DNA of 64,000 bases from Pontibacter cellulosilyticus (GTDB taxonomy: Bacteria > Bacteroidota > Bacteroidia > Cytophagales > Hymenobacteraceae). The notes below the pieces were generated by a model, which searched no databases, had not been told where the DNA came from, and saw only the letters and a program-made list of their open reading frames with translations. Shown here one piece after another: positions 34,961 to 42,951 of the stretch. The stretch's first letter is position 1. Every line of letters starts with the position of its first letter. Where the stretch lies: positions 124,001 through 188,000 of the forward strand of contig NZ_JACRVF010000002.1 of NCBI RefSeq assembly GCF_014306105.1, given 5' to 3'. Made by a program: the position numbers and the translations under genes.

Positions 34961-36379
34961 TTACTCCACCGGAACCTCGCCTGCAGCCCAATAAAGGTAT
35001 GTTTTAGCTTTGGCATACTTGGTAAGGAGCTCATTCAGTTTTGCCTGCGCCTCCAGGTACTTCACTTCCCGGGAGTTGATCAGGAATAGAGAGCTTTCGC
35101 CGTTTTCAAAGCGTGTTATCTCTCCGTTGCGAAGTATAAGAGCATTAGCCACTGCCTGTTCCTGCAGTCTGATCTGCTTTTCCAGTGCCAGCCATTCGTT
35201 GTATGCCGCCAGAACAGAGGCCTCTATTGTACGCGCAGACTGTACCAGTTCAAATGCGTTTGCCTGTTGTTTGGCTTTTGTGAGCTGAAGCTTTCCCCGT
35301 TCCTGCCGCAAAAAAAGCGGAAGGCTAAAGCTTACGCCCAGCTTATAGTTGTTGCCCATGTACTGCTGGTCCAGTGCCTCCGCATCAAGGTAAAAATCAC
35401 TTTGCAGTATGTTATAGTCTACATTAAGCTTAGGTTTTAACTTATCTGCAGCAAAGCGTTGTTCGATCTCCAGTTGGTCTCCTTTAAGCTCCAGTTTTCG
35501 CAGCTCCGGGTGGTTAGTGCGTGCAAACTGAAGCAATTGCTCCAGCGAGTCTGGTGAAAGCGTGGCAATTTCGCTGCCTAGTAGAGTGGGTACAGTGCCA
35601 TCCGTTAACTCCAACGGCACTGCATTTTCGGCCCACAGATGCACAGCCACCTGCAAGCGGTTGTTGCTGTATTCCAGCAATGCCTGCTGCAACAGTACTT
35701 GCCTGTCCTGCACAGCCATGCGAGCCTCCACAGTATCAATTGCAGCCAGATCTCCTTCCTGTGCTCTTATGGTTACTGCATTTAGCCGGAACTGTGCCAG
35801 TTCCAGCGCCTCCTGGTACAGCTGCACGGTGCGGTATTGCAAGAGCCAGTCCCAGTAGTCTTTCGTAGCCTCCAACAACAGTTTATTGATTATTTTTATA
35901 CGCTCAGCCTCTGCTATGTCCTGCATCAGTTGTGCCTGCCTTAAGGTGGCACGGCGTTCATCAATAAACAATCCCTGCCCTAGCGGCACCGTTATGCCGG
36001 CATAGCTTAGCCCATTGGCAGGGGTGTTATTCTCTGGGTTCAGGTACTGGCCCTGGTTTCTCTCATATCCTGCTTTCAAAGCGGGGCCAAACCACAGCGG
36101 TACGCGCAGCGTGTTGTCCCAGGTGTTGTAGTACTCTTTGCCGTTAAACTCTTTGCGGTAAAGTTTACTGCTAATTTCTGGGTCAAAGGCTCCGCGGGCC
36201 ATACGTAGCTCCTGCCTGGCCTGTTCGGTTAAGAGCCTTGCCTGCGAGGCAACCGGGTGGTTGGCAAGTATAACCCTGTGGTACTGTTCCAGTGTTAGTA
36301 CCTGCACCGAGTCCTGCGCCATAGCTTGCCATCCAAAGAGGCTCATAAACAGGCAAAGTATAAAATACCGGCTGCGCAT
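34961..36379 (-). CDS. TolC-family outer-membrane channel protein
   Basis: The ATG complementary to 36377-36379 overlaps the HlyD stop by one base (TAATG), which signals coupled translation. The 472-residue product has a signal peptide (MRSRYFILCLFMSLFGWQAMAQ) and the repeated long helices with Q/A/E/L content of outer-membrane efflux ducts (LRQAQLMQDIAEAERIK, KLQLTKAKQQANAFELVQ). It should be the exit duct for the adjacent HlyD and ABC components. It is the last gene of the tetR-ABC-hlyD-tolC operon. No terminator hairpin was seen clearly after it. Confidence 0.92.
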   Translation of the reverse strand: MRSRYFILCLFMSLFGWQAMAQDSVQVLTLEQYHRVILANHPVASQARLLTEQARQELRMARGAFDPEISSKLYRKEFNGKEYYNTWDNTLRVPLWFGPALKAGYERNQGQYLNPENNTPANGLSYAGITVPLGQGLFIDERRATLRQAQLMQDIAEAERIKIINKLLLEATKDYWDWLLQYRTVQLYQEALELAQFRLNAVTIRAQEGDLAAIDTVEARMAVQDRQVLLQQALLEYSNNRLQVAVHLWAENAVPLELTDGTVPTLLGSEIATLSPDSLEQLLQFARTNHPELRKLELKGDQLEIEQRFAADKLKPKLNVDYNILQSDFYLDAEALDQQYMGNNYKLGVSFSLPLFLRQERGKLQLTKAKQQANAFELVQSARTIEASVLAAYNEWLALEKQIRLQEQAVANALILRNGEITRFENGESSLFLINSREVKYLEAQAKLNELLTKYAKAKTYLYWAAGEVPVE

Positions 36380-37749
36380 TATTTTTCTTCCTCCTCTGCT
36401 TTGGCGGTAGTAGCTTCTTTTGCGGCAGCTTTGCCTTTCGGGTCGGTATAATCTGGCGGGAAATTGTTCAGCTGACGCCACAACTCATACCAAATTGGCA
36501 CCGTGTTCAGCATAGCCCAGCCGTACACACCAGAGCCAACACGCAAGGCATCCGGCCATGGCTTCCCGTTAGGGTCCGGCACTACCAGCATACGGTACTT
36601 ACCATTTGTGGCGGTGTTGTCAATCACTGCTACCACACCTCCAAACGTACCAAAGCTAACATCCGGCCATCCTGAGAAAACGAGTGTAGGCCATCCTTCA
36701 AATTCCAGACGAACCGGATCTCCCCGCTGAATGAGTGGAAGGTCCAAGGGGTCTATGTAGAGCTCTGCAGCTAAGTTTGGATTCTCAGGCATAATGGTAG
36801 CTAAGGCTTCGCCTTCTTTTATGGTTTCTCCTATGCCTGCTTTTAATGTTTTTACCACGTAACCATCCTGCGGCGCTACAATCTGATAGTATTGGCTTCT
36901 AACCTCTGTGCTGCTGTATTCACTCTGCAGCTTGGCCACATCAGCCTGTGTTCCATATATATAAGAACGGGTAGCACTTAGCTCAGCCTCCGCTTTGGCT
37001 ATTTTGTCGCCATACTCAGCTTGTAGCGAGTTTAATTCGGTGCGGGCGTTCTGTAATTCGGCCTGTGTGGCTTCATACTTGTTGATAAGCGATACTAGCT
37101 TAGCCTGCGCCTCCTGGAGTTTCAGACGACGCTGTTCCAGTTCTGTTAGTGATTTTAGCCCCTGTTTGTATAGGTTCTCCTGTCGCGCAAACTGGTCCTC
37201 TGCAATCTTCAACTCGGTGCGCTGTGCCACTACATCCATACTATCGCTTTGTAGCTTAAGGCGGGTTTGCTCTACTTTGTTGCGTGCCTTCTGCAGGCTG
37301 AAAACCAAGCCTTCACGTAGTGCCTGTATCTGCTCCTGCATGGCTTCAGCCTTGTTTTGGTTAGCCTCTACTGCTCCCTGTTTTGCCGTAACCTGCTCGC
37401 CTAAACGTACCAATAGGTTTGGGTCCATGTACTTTTCCTTAATCTCAGATATGCTGGCAATCGTGTCACCTTTCTGCACGTACTCTCCTTCCATTACATG
37501 CCACCTCTCTATACGGCCTGCAATGGTTGCTTCTACCGTCTGTGGTCTGTCCTGGGGAGTAATTGTTGTGAGTTCGCCTCTGGAGCGGATGTTCTGAGTC
37601 CAGGGCAGGAACAGCGAGAGGAACATGATCAGAAATATTCCTCCTATCCAGTATGTAAGGGTGCGGCCAAGATTTGGCGTCTGCACCTCCGACATAACGT
37701 CCAGGTGCGGTTTATCCGTATTATCGAAAACTCTTAATTCTGAAGCCAT
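36379..37749 (-). CDS. HlyD-family membrane-fusion (adaptor) protein
   Basis: The 456-residue product has an N-terminal membrane anchor (about 33-50; YWIGGIFLIMFLSLFLPW), two lipoyl-like half-motifs (ATIAGRIERWHVMEGEYVQKGD and IVAPQDGYVVKTLKAG) flanking a long coiled coil (about 115-290), and a C-terminal beta-barrel and an Ala/Glu/Lys-rich tail. It should span the periplasm and join the ABC protein to TolC. It begins three bases after the ABC gene stop and overlaps tolC by one base. Confidence 0.93.
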   Translation of the reverse strand: MASELRVFDNTDKPHLDVMSEVQTPNLGRTLTYWIGGIFLIMFLSLFLPWTQNIRSRGELTTITPQDRPQTVEATIAGRIERWHVMEGEYVQKGDTIASISEIKEKYMDPNLLVRLGEQVTAKQGAVEANQNKAEAMQEQIQALREGLVFSLQKARNKVEQTRLKLQSDSMDVVAQRTELKIAEDQFARQENLYKQGLKSLTELEQRRLKLQEAQAKLVSLINKYEATQAELQNARTELNSLQAEYGDKIAKAEAELSATRSYIYGTQADVAKLQSEYSSTEVRSQYYQIVAPQDGYVVKTLKAGIGETIKEGEALATIMPENPNLAAELYIDPLDLPLIQRGDPVRLEFEGWPTLVFSGWPDVSFGTFGGVVAVIDNTATNGKYRMLVVPDPNGKPWPDALRVGSGVYGWAMLNTVPIWYELWRQLNNFPPDYTDPKGKAAAKEATTAKAEEEEK

Positions 37750-37752
37750 AAA

Positions 37753-39492
37753 TTAGCTTATTACATCAGTTAATTCCTGCAATATGTCCAGTCGCTTTAT
37801 TTCATCATAGTTTCCGGAAGCTATCAGATGTCCATCCTGTAGTAGTAATGTGCGGTCACACAGCTGCATTACCTCCCTATCATTTGAAACAATGATCATA
37901 GTCCAATCAAACTGCGGGCCTGTAAGCAGACGCAGGAACTCCATTTTATCTTTCTTAGCCATACCTGCCCAGTAATTGTCTATGATCAGGAGCTTAGGGC
38001 GCTGCACCAAGCTGCGTGCCATTACTATTTTACGAGCCACACTGCCTGGCAGGCGCATACTACCGCCAGTAAGGTAAGCGTGTAATCCATCAGGCAGGGA
38101 ATGTACAAACTGGGAAAGCCCGGTGAGCTCGATGGCCCATAAAATATCCTTCATCGGCAGGTCGCGGCCTAGAGTAATGTTATCAATCAGTAAGCCATCG
38201 AACACCTGTTCTTTAGAGATATTATCACCAATCAGGCTGCGCAGGCTTCCTGTGTCCAGGTCGCGCATGGATATCCCATTGTAAGCAAGACTGCCCTCAT
38301 AAGAAGAGAAGAGCCCGAGCAATATATTGATGAAGGTGCTTTTGCCAGAGCTGTTAAAACCTGCCAGGCAAATGCGTTCAGAAGGTTGTATGGTGAAGCT
38401 GAGATTTTCTAGGGCAACTTTTTTCGTGTCCATAAACTTGTAACTGAGGTTCTTTGCCTGTATGCTTAATCCTCCGTCCAAAGGTAAATCACTAAGTTTA
38501 ATGCCCTTCACCTCTTCAAGCGGGAGGTCAGTTACCTGCCCGATTTTATCAAGACTTGTCATTACATCATAAACAGTGTCTAGTTTGATTATGATCTTTT
38601 CTACTGCGGTCATCATCAAGATGATAACGATCTCAGAGGCTACAAACTGACCTATATTGATTTCCTGTTGCACTACCAGTATACAGCCTAGCACAAGTAA
38701 ACCACCTGTAATAAAGGTTTTGAAGCCTACAAAGCTGTAGTACTGCGTCATGAGGATCTTAAAGTGCTGTCTTCGCACATTTAAGTAACTCTTCACATAG
38801 TCGTTGGTGCGATCCATGGGCAGGTTTGTGTGGCCCACCAGTTTGAAGGTACTCAGGGACCGTGCCATTTCCTCTAGCCAGGCAACCAACTTATACTTGT
38901 ATTTAGACTCTTTTATACTTGTGTCGATGCCTTTACCGCCTGTTAACCATATTATAGCTATCAGCACAATAATTAGTATCATGCCGAAGAAGATAAAGTA
39001 AGGGTGGTAGAAAGACAGCAGTATAAGGCCGAACACGATCTGGATTACAGCTGTAGAAAAGTCTACCAGAATCTTCGCAATGCCTTTTTGAAGCGTGACT
39101 ACATCAAAAAAGCGGTTCATTAACTCAGGCGGATAATATTTAAGCAGGGCCTCAGGTTGAATGCGAGGTACCCGGTAAGCAAACTCCGAGGCTGTGCGTG
39201 CAAACAGACGCTGCTGAATAAACTCAACCAGCCATAGCTGCATTACCTGCAGGCCGCCTACTATTAACAGGGCCAGTATAATCAGGCTTATAAGTACAAC
39301 TACCGATACTGAGATTTGCCCGCTAGACACAAAGCCAATAATACTCTGGATACCAAGCGGAAGCGTTAAACTTATAAGTCCCGCGGCAATGGCATATACA
39401 TACATGTACAATATTTCCCGACGCTCTATAGAGAGTAGCTGCAGGAAACGTTGTATGGGGGTGAGTCTTTTATAATTGGTTGAAGCGTCCAT
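37753..39492 (-). CDS. ABC exporter subunit (membrane plus nucleotide-binding domain) with degenerate ATPase motifs
   Basis: The 579-residue half-transporter has a transmembrane domain (about 1-315, with six hydrophobic spans) and a nucleotide-binding domain (about 340-579). Walker A is kept (GFNSSGKST, 378-386) and the Walker B Asp505 is kept (LLIIDN). Other motifs are altered: the catalytic Glu after Walker B is Asn506, the H-loop His is Asn537 (TMIIVSNDRE), the LSGGQ signature reads LPGSV (481-485) and the Q-loop Gln position reads Ser426 (ISKEQ). There is no peptidase domain. Type I secretion or efflux is suggested by HlyD and TolC in the same operon. With these residues missing, ordinary hydrolysis looks unlikely, so it may bind ATP without normal turnover. 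No second ABC gene is nearby. Confidence 0.9.
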   Translation of the reverse strand: MDASTNYKRLTPIQRFLQLLSIERREILYMYVYAIAAGLISLTLPLGIQSIIGFVSSGQISVSVVVLISLIILALLIVGGLQVMQLWLVEFIQQRLFARTASEFAYRVPRIQPEALLKYYPPELMNRFFDVVTLQKGIAKILVDFSTAVIQIVFGLILLSFYHPYFIFFGMILIIVLIAIIWLTGGKGIDTSIKESKYKYKLVAWLEEMARSLSTFKLVGHTNLPMDRTNDYVKSYLNVRRQHFKILMTQYYSFVGFKTFITGGLLVLGCILVVQQEINIGQFVASEIVIILMMTAVEKIIIKLDTVYDVMTSLDKIGQVTDLPLEEVKGIKLSDLPLDGGLSIQAKNLSYKFMDTKKVALENLSFTIQPSERICLAGFNSSGKSTFINILLGLFSSYEGSLAYNGISMRDLDTGSLRSLIGDNISKEQVFDGLLIDNITLGRDLPMKDILWAIELTGLSQFVHSLPDGLHAYLTGGSMRLPGSVARKIVMARSLVQRPKLLIIDNYWAGMAKKDKMEFLRLLTGPQFDWTMIIVSNDREVMQLCDRTLLLQDGHLIASGNYDEIKRLDILQELTDVIS

Positions 39493-39504
39493 TTTGCTCT
39501 GGCG

Positions 39505-40194
39505 TTAATTATTTGTATTAGCACTATCTATTGCTGCAAAAACCGTCTGTTTCAGGAAGATAACTGTCTCATTGTACTGTTCTGCCTTTATGTCTGTAAG
39601 AGAAGGCAAATGGAGAGCGTAAAAAACCTGCTGCTGCGCTGCCTCCAGCATGGTGCTGATAATAGCATGCGGGTAACGGTAATCAGGATTTATCTCCAGT
39701 ACAATCTGGGCTAAGTAATGGCAGAACCGTTTCATTTCCAGAAAGTATCCATCCTTGTTTTCGGCATCGACTTCCTTTGTATGGTATACTTTAGAAGCCT
39801 CTGCGACAATCACACGGTGGAGGATACGTTCGTCGATATATGTTACGCCAGGATCATCTGCCTCGCCAGCTTTAGTGATTATCTCTATAGCACGACCCAG
39901 GCGCTCACGCGGACCAGCGATGTTCTGAGTCTGGAAATTGACTGTGTAGTGTAGCCAAGCCCAGTACCAAGACACCAGGTACACCAGCAGCTTGTGCTTG
40001 TTTTCGAAATAGCGGTATATAGAAGCCTCCGTAGAGCCAATGTCGTTTGCCAGTTTCTTGAAAGTAAAGTTCTCAAAGCCCAGTTCGTCTATAAGTCTCA
40101 CGCTTTCAGAAATAATCCTGCGGCCCAGCTCTGTACTTTCTGGTTCGCGGAGGTACGACTTATGATTAAGACTAATATGAATGTTTGTGTTCAT
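39505..40194 (-). CDS. TetR/AcrR-family transcriptional regulator
   Basis: The 229-residue protein has an N-terminal helix-turn-helix (about 25-70; SVRLIDELGFENFTFKKLANDIGSTEASIYRYFENKHKLL, read in parts) and a larger ligand domain. It is the first gene of the leftward operon; the ABC gene starts 12 bp after its stop. Autoregulation is likely, since a perfect palindrome lies on its candidate promoter (40297-40315). The inducer is unknown; a substrate of the exporter is a natural guess. Confidence 0.92.
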   Translation of the reverse strand: MNTNIHISLNHKSYLREPESTELGRRIISESVRLIDELGFENFTFKKLANDIGSTEASIYRYFENKHKLLVYLVSWYWAWLHYTVNFQTQNIAGPRERLGRAIEIITKAGEADDPGVTYIDERILHRVIVAEASKVYHTKEVDAENKDGYFLEMKRFCHYLAQIVLEINPDYRYPHAIISTMLEAAQQQVFYALHLPSLTDIKAEQYNETVIFLKQTVFAAIDSANTNN

Positions 40195-40273
40195 TTTAAT
40201 TTGATAGCTAGTCTATAGTACTACAGAGCATCTTCTTAATGCTTCATAAGCATCTTTTGCTCTAATTGTTTTA

Positions 40274-40315
40274 CAAAGATATAAAAACTTTTAACAATGA
40301 TAGTAAAACTATCAT
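40274..40315 (-). promoter_or_regulatory. Leftward promoter with overlapping palindromic operator of the tetR operon
   Basis: On the leftward strand the -7 box TATCTTTG (complement of 40274-40281) matches TAnnTTTG. The perfect palindrome ATGATAGT-AAA-ACTATCAT (40297-40315) covers the -33 region upstream of it. This arrangement fits TetR-family autorepression; the start codon is about 80 bp downstream. Confidence 0.6.
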
Positions 40316-40456
40316 GCAAAAGTGTGAAACTATTATTTTGTATGGTTATCATATTATGGTTTTAGAGAAGGTATAGGTTGAAGAATTGGAGTTTAGTGGC
40401 AATGCAGGTAAAACAGGTATTATAGGCAAGTCAACTTAACAATCAACAATTAGCCG

Positions 40457-40464
40457 TACCTTTG
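40457..40464 (+). promoter_or_regulatory. Candidate -7 box for the DEAD-box helicase gene
   Basis: TACCTTTG matches TAnnTTTG, 52 bp before the ATG at 40517. Two AAGTATA words lie between it and the start. No clear -33 element. Confidence 0.4.
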
Positions 40465-40516
40465 CACATTGGTTGCGCCGTAAGTATAGGCAAAGCCAAG
40501 TATAACACGCACTGCC

Positions 40517-41782
40517 ATGAAATTTGAAGATTACCGCATATCCGACGAAATAAAGAGAAGCCTTAGCAAGTTAGGCTTCCGGAAGCCAACCGATATTCAG
40601 TTTAAAGCCATTCCACCCATCATGAAAGGTGAAGATGTGCTGGCTATTGCTCAGACTGGTACAGGTAAAACAGCTGCTTTTGCTATTCCGGTACTCGACA
40701 GGCTGCAGTTCAGCAAAAACCGTAAGCGCGGCGATGGTATAAAGTGCATTGTTATGGTGCCTACCCGTGAACTAGCCTTACAAATTACAGAAGTATTCAA
40801 CGAGATAGGCCAAGGCACTCGTGTAAAAACATTTTGCGTATTTGGAGGTGTGGAGCAGGGGCCGCAGATTGCAAAACTGGAAGACGGAATTGATATACTA
40901 GTGGCTACTCCCGGTCGTTTATTCGATTTGGTGAGCCAGGGCTACATACACCTGCACCGCGTAGAGGTTCTGATTTTAGATGAAGCAGACCACATGCTGG
41001 ATCTGGGCTTTATACATGACATCCGGCAGCTGATTTCGAAGTTGCCGCGCAGCCGCCAGACGCTTTTTTTCTCGGCTACAATTAACGAAAAGATAAAGGA
41101 GCTGGCCTACTCGCTGGTAAATAAGCCGGTGCGTATCCAGATCTCTCCCAAAGATCCGGTGTCTAAAAACGTAGATCACTCCGTGATGTATGTGGACATG
41201 GATGATAAGCGCTATTTTCTGGAGCGTGTGGTAAAGGAAAATCCTGACAAGAAGATCTTAGCCTTTGTGCGAACCAAAGTACGTGCCGAGCGTGTGGTGG
41301 CGGCTATGGAGCGTGCTGGCATACAGGCAATCAGCATTCATGGCGGTAAAGAGCAGAAGGACAGGCTTGATGTAATGCGCAAATTCAAGAAAGGGGAGGT
41401 AAAGCTGCTGGTGGCAACAGACGTAAGTGCCCGAGGTATCGATATCCCGAATGTAGAGTATGTGGTAAACTACGATTTGCCTGAGCAGCCTGAGAATTAC
41501 GTGCACCGCGTGGGGCGTACAGGCCGTGGCACTGAGAAAGGTACAGCGGTCAGCTTCTGTGCTCCCGAAGAGAAACCTATACTTGACGAAATACAGCAGT
41601 ACCTTACTAAAGAGATAAAAGTACTGGAGGTTGATTTAGAGGACTATGAGGCAACCATCGACTTTAGCGCTGCAGCTACTTATGATTGGAAGTCTCTTAT
41701 GAAAGAGGCCCAGGAAAACGAGGAAAAAGTAAAAGCTGCGAAAGCGAAAAAAGCAAAGTCCAAGGCAAAGAAAAAGAAATAA
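40517..41782 (+). CDS. DEAD-box RNA helicase, RhlE-like
   Basis: The 421-residue ATP-dependent RNA helicase shows all core motifs: the Q motif (FRKPTDIQ), motif I AQTGTGKT (45-52), Ia PTRELALQ, Ib ATPGR, II DEAD, III SAT, and VI HRVGRTGR. The C-terminal tail is a basic Lys/Ala stretch (KAAKAKKAKSKAKKKK) likely to bind RNA. It is probably involved in ribosome assembly or RNA turnover, like other RhlE/CsdA-type proteins. It is divergent from the tetR operon and has a terminator after it. Confidence 0.95.
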   Translation: MKFEDYRISDEIKRSLSKLGFRKPTDIQFKAIPPIMKGEDVLAIAQTGTGKTAAFAIPVLDRLQFSKNRKRGDGIKCIVMVPTRELALQITEVFNEIGQGTRVKTFCVFGGVEQGPQIAKLEDGIDILVATPGRLFDLVSQGYIHLHRVEVLILDEADHMLDLGFIHDIRQLISKLPRSRQTLFFSATINEKIKELAYSLVNKPVRIQISPKDPVSKNVDHSVMYVDMDDKRYFLERVVKENPDKKILAFVRTKVRAERVVAAMERAGIQAISIHGGKEQKDRLDVMRKFKKGEVKLLVATDVSARGIDIPNVEYVVNYDLPEQPENYVHRVGRTGRGTEKGTAVSFCAPEEKPILDEIQQYLTKEIKVLEVDLEDYEATIDFSAAATYDWKSLMKEAQENEEKVKAAKAKKAKSKAKKKK

Positions 41783-41806
41783 GTGCCATGCTTTTAGTTA
41801 CAATGT

Positions 41807-41840
41807 AAAGCCTGTGCTATAAAATAATAGTACAGGCTTT
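41807..41840 (+). terminator. Helicase gene terminator
   Basis: AAAGCCTGT (41807-41815) pairs with ACAGGCTTT (41832-41840) around a 16-nt loop, with a T-rich tail following, 25 bp after the helicase stop. Confidence 0.8.
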
Positions 41841-41894
41841 ATTTATTCGTAAATAATTGTAAATTAACGTAATATGTTCTGATTGTGCGTCGTT

Positions 41895-41975
41895 TTTCTT
41901 TGATTTTTCGTATAATTTAATGTAACGAATTGGTAATATGTGCTGATGTAAATAAGCACAAATCAAAGAAAGGAG
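41895..41975 (+). promoter_or_regulatory. Structured leader: 12-bp inverted repeat abutting a Shine-Dalgarno sequence
   Basis: TTTCTTTGATTT (41895-41906) is the exact reverse complement of AAATCAAAGAAA (41960-41971). The right arm runs into AAAGGAG (41969-41975), a strong ribosome-binding match 7 bp before the ATG at 41982. An inner 6-bp hairpin (TGTGCT 41939-41944 with AGCACA 41955-41960) shares one base with the right arm, so the two pairings cannot fully coexist. It may control translation; the transcript start is unknown. Confidence 0.45.
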
Positions 41976-41981
41976 TACAAA

Positions 41982-42326
41982 ATGAGATACAGAAGAAGTG
42001 GAAGAGATCACCTTTCAGATATTTTTTACAATGTAGGTGACATGAACCTAGGCTCTGTGGATGACAGACTTGGTTTTACCAGAGAATTTACAGATGCTAC
42101 CCAAGATAGAATGCTTCGGGATGAACGATTAGAGAGGGAGCATAGGATGGAGGAAGAGCGAAGAAGAGAGGCGCAATATCCTAGCTGCAGAATAACTGAT
42201 AGACCCTACGGATGGCATGCAGAAAGGAGCAGGCCTTCACATTGGGATTACGACAGAGATAGACCACCAAGAGACTACACTGGAAGACGGCCAGAGGGCT
42301 ACGATGACAGGCAAACAAGATGGTAA
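41982..42326 (+). CDS. Small Arg/Asp-rich protein of unknown function with a decayed paralogue downstream
   Basis: The 114-residue product is unusually rich in Arg, Asp and Glu (RDERLEREHRMEEERRREAQ; DRDRPPRDYTGRRPEG). It begins with MRYRRSGRDHLSDIFYNVGD and has one Cys (SCRI). No signal or membrane segment is seen; the central part may form a charged helix. It has an AAAGGAG ribosome-binding site, unusual in this phylum. A recognisable but broken copy lies at 42579-42796, which supports that the gene is real and part of a multi-copy family. I do not recognise the family and infer no function. Confidence 0.65.
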   Translation: MRYRRSGRDHLSDIFYNVGDMNLGSVDDRLGFTREFTDATQDRMLRDERLEREHRMEEERRREAQYPSCRITDRPYGWHAERSRPSHWDYDRDRPPRDYTGRRPEGYDDRQTRW

Positions 42327-42578
42327 AGCCACGATAGTTGATTTTTCTTTGAACCTCAGAAATTCAAGTTGCCTATAGAATTACAACAATGTGCAACTGC
42401 CTCGAAGAACCTGTACTTAATAGTTATGGGAGACACCTGCTTTAGCATTTAAGTATAGGTTCCATTTATCCTGACATTTCAAGCTGCACCACATCACCGG
42501 CTTATCTCCTTATATGTAAATATAGGCTTGGTATTCTGCTAGGCTTTGTTTTGCTAAAATTTATAAAAGGAGGATGAG
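42327..42578. other. Intergenic region between the Arg-rich gene and its decayed copy
   Basis: This 252-bp stretch contains TTTTTCTTTGA near 42342, also found in the leader of the first copy (41893-41903), and one AAGTATA word near 42450. I see no intact gene. Confidence 0.3.
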
Positions 42579-42796
42579 ATGAAACGGAACAGAGGAGGAT
42601 AGTTGGGAGACTTGTTTTTAATACAGGTGATCTGAATAAGAGAACAGTAAGTGAAAGCACGAAGGTAAGCAGAGACTACGTCAACTCATTTTAGGAGCCA
42701 TTGTTCGAAGCAGAAAGAATAAGGCTGAAGAAAGAGGAGGAGATGCGAAGCCCGAGTTCCCCATGCTGCAACCTGAGGGGCAAACCTCTGAACTGA
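42579..42796 (+). pseudogene. Decayed paralogue of the Arg-rich gene at 41982
   Basis: An ATG at 42579 follows AAAAGGAGG, a strong ribosome-binding match. A frame offset after it, from about 42581 to 42796, aligns with the upstream gene: FNTGDLNKRTVSEST versus FYNVGDMNLGSVDDR, SRDYVNS versus TREFTDA, and FEAERIRLKKEEE versus LRDERLEREHRMEEE, ending with two Cys against SC. The frame needs a one-base shift from the ATG and contains an in-frame TAG at 42692-42694 and ends at TGA 42794-42796. So it is a broken copy. Confidence 0.6.
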
Positions 42797-42826
42797 AGGC
42801 TTAAATAAGTAGGATTTATACTTGGC

Positions 42827-42856
42827 ACCTCCTGTAGCCAAAACCAAACAGGAGGT
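42827..42856. repeat. Hairpin downstream of the decayed copy
   Basis: ACCTCCTGT (42827-42835) pairs with ACAGGAGGT (42848-42856), 12-nt loop. It may end the transcript of the small-gene region; the T-tract is weak. Confidence 0.4.
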
Positions 42857-42877
42857 AACACTAACTATTTTAATATG

Positions 42878-42909
42878 AAGTCACTTTGCATGCTGCGGAG
42901 TGGCTTTTT
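42878..42909 (+). terminator. Weak terminator-like hairpin
   Basis: AAGTCAC (42878-42884) pairs with GTGGCTT (42900-42906), one G-T wobble, followed by a short T run. It would close rightward transcripts before the convergent CNNM gene. Confidence 0.5.
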
Positions 42910-42951
42910 AATTGGCGTATAACCGCCACTGCTTTCTGATTGCAAGTCTTT

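Noticed and set aside
36379..39492. Type I secretion of a bacteriocin with a peptidase-type ABC protein
   Set aside because: The ABC protein lacks the N-terminal C39 peptidase domain and no small leader-peptide gene with a double-glycine motif is adjacent.
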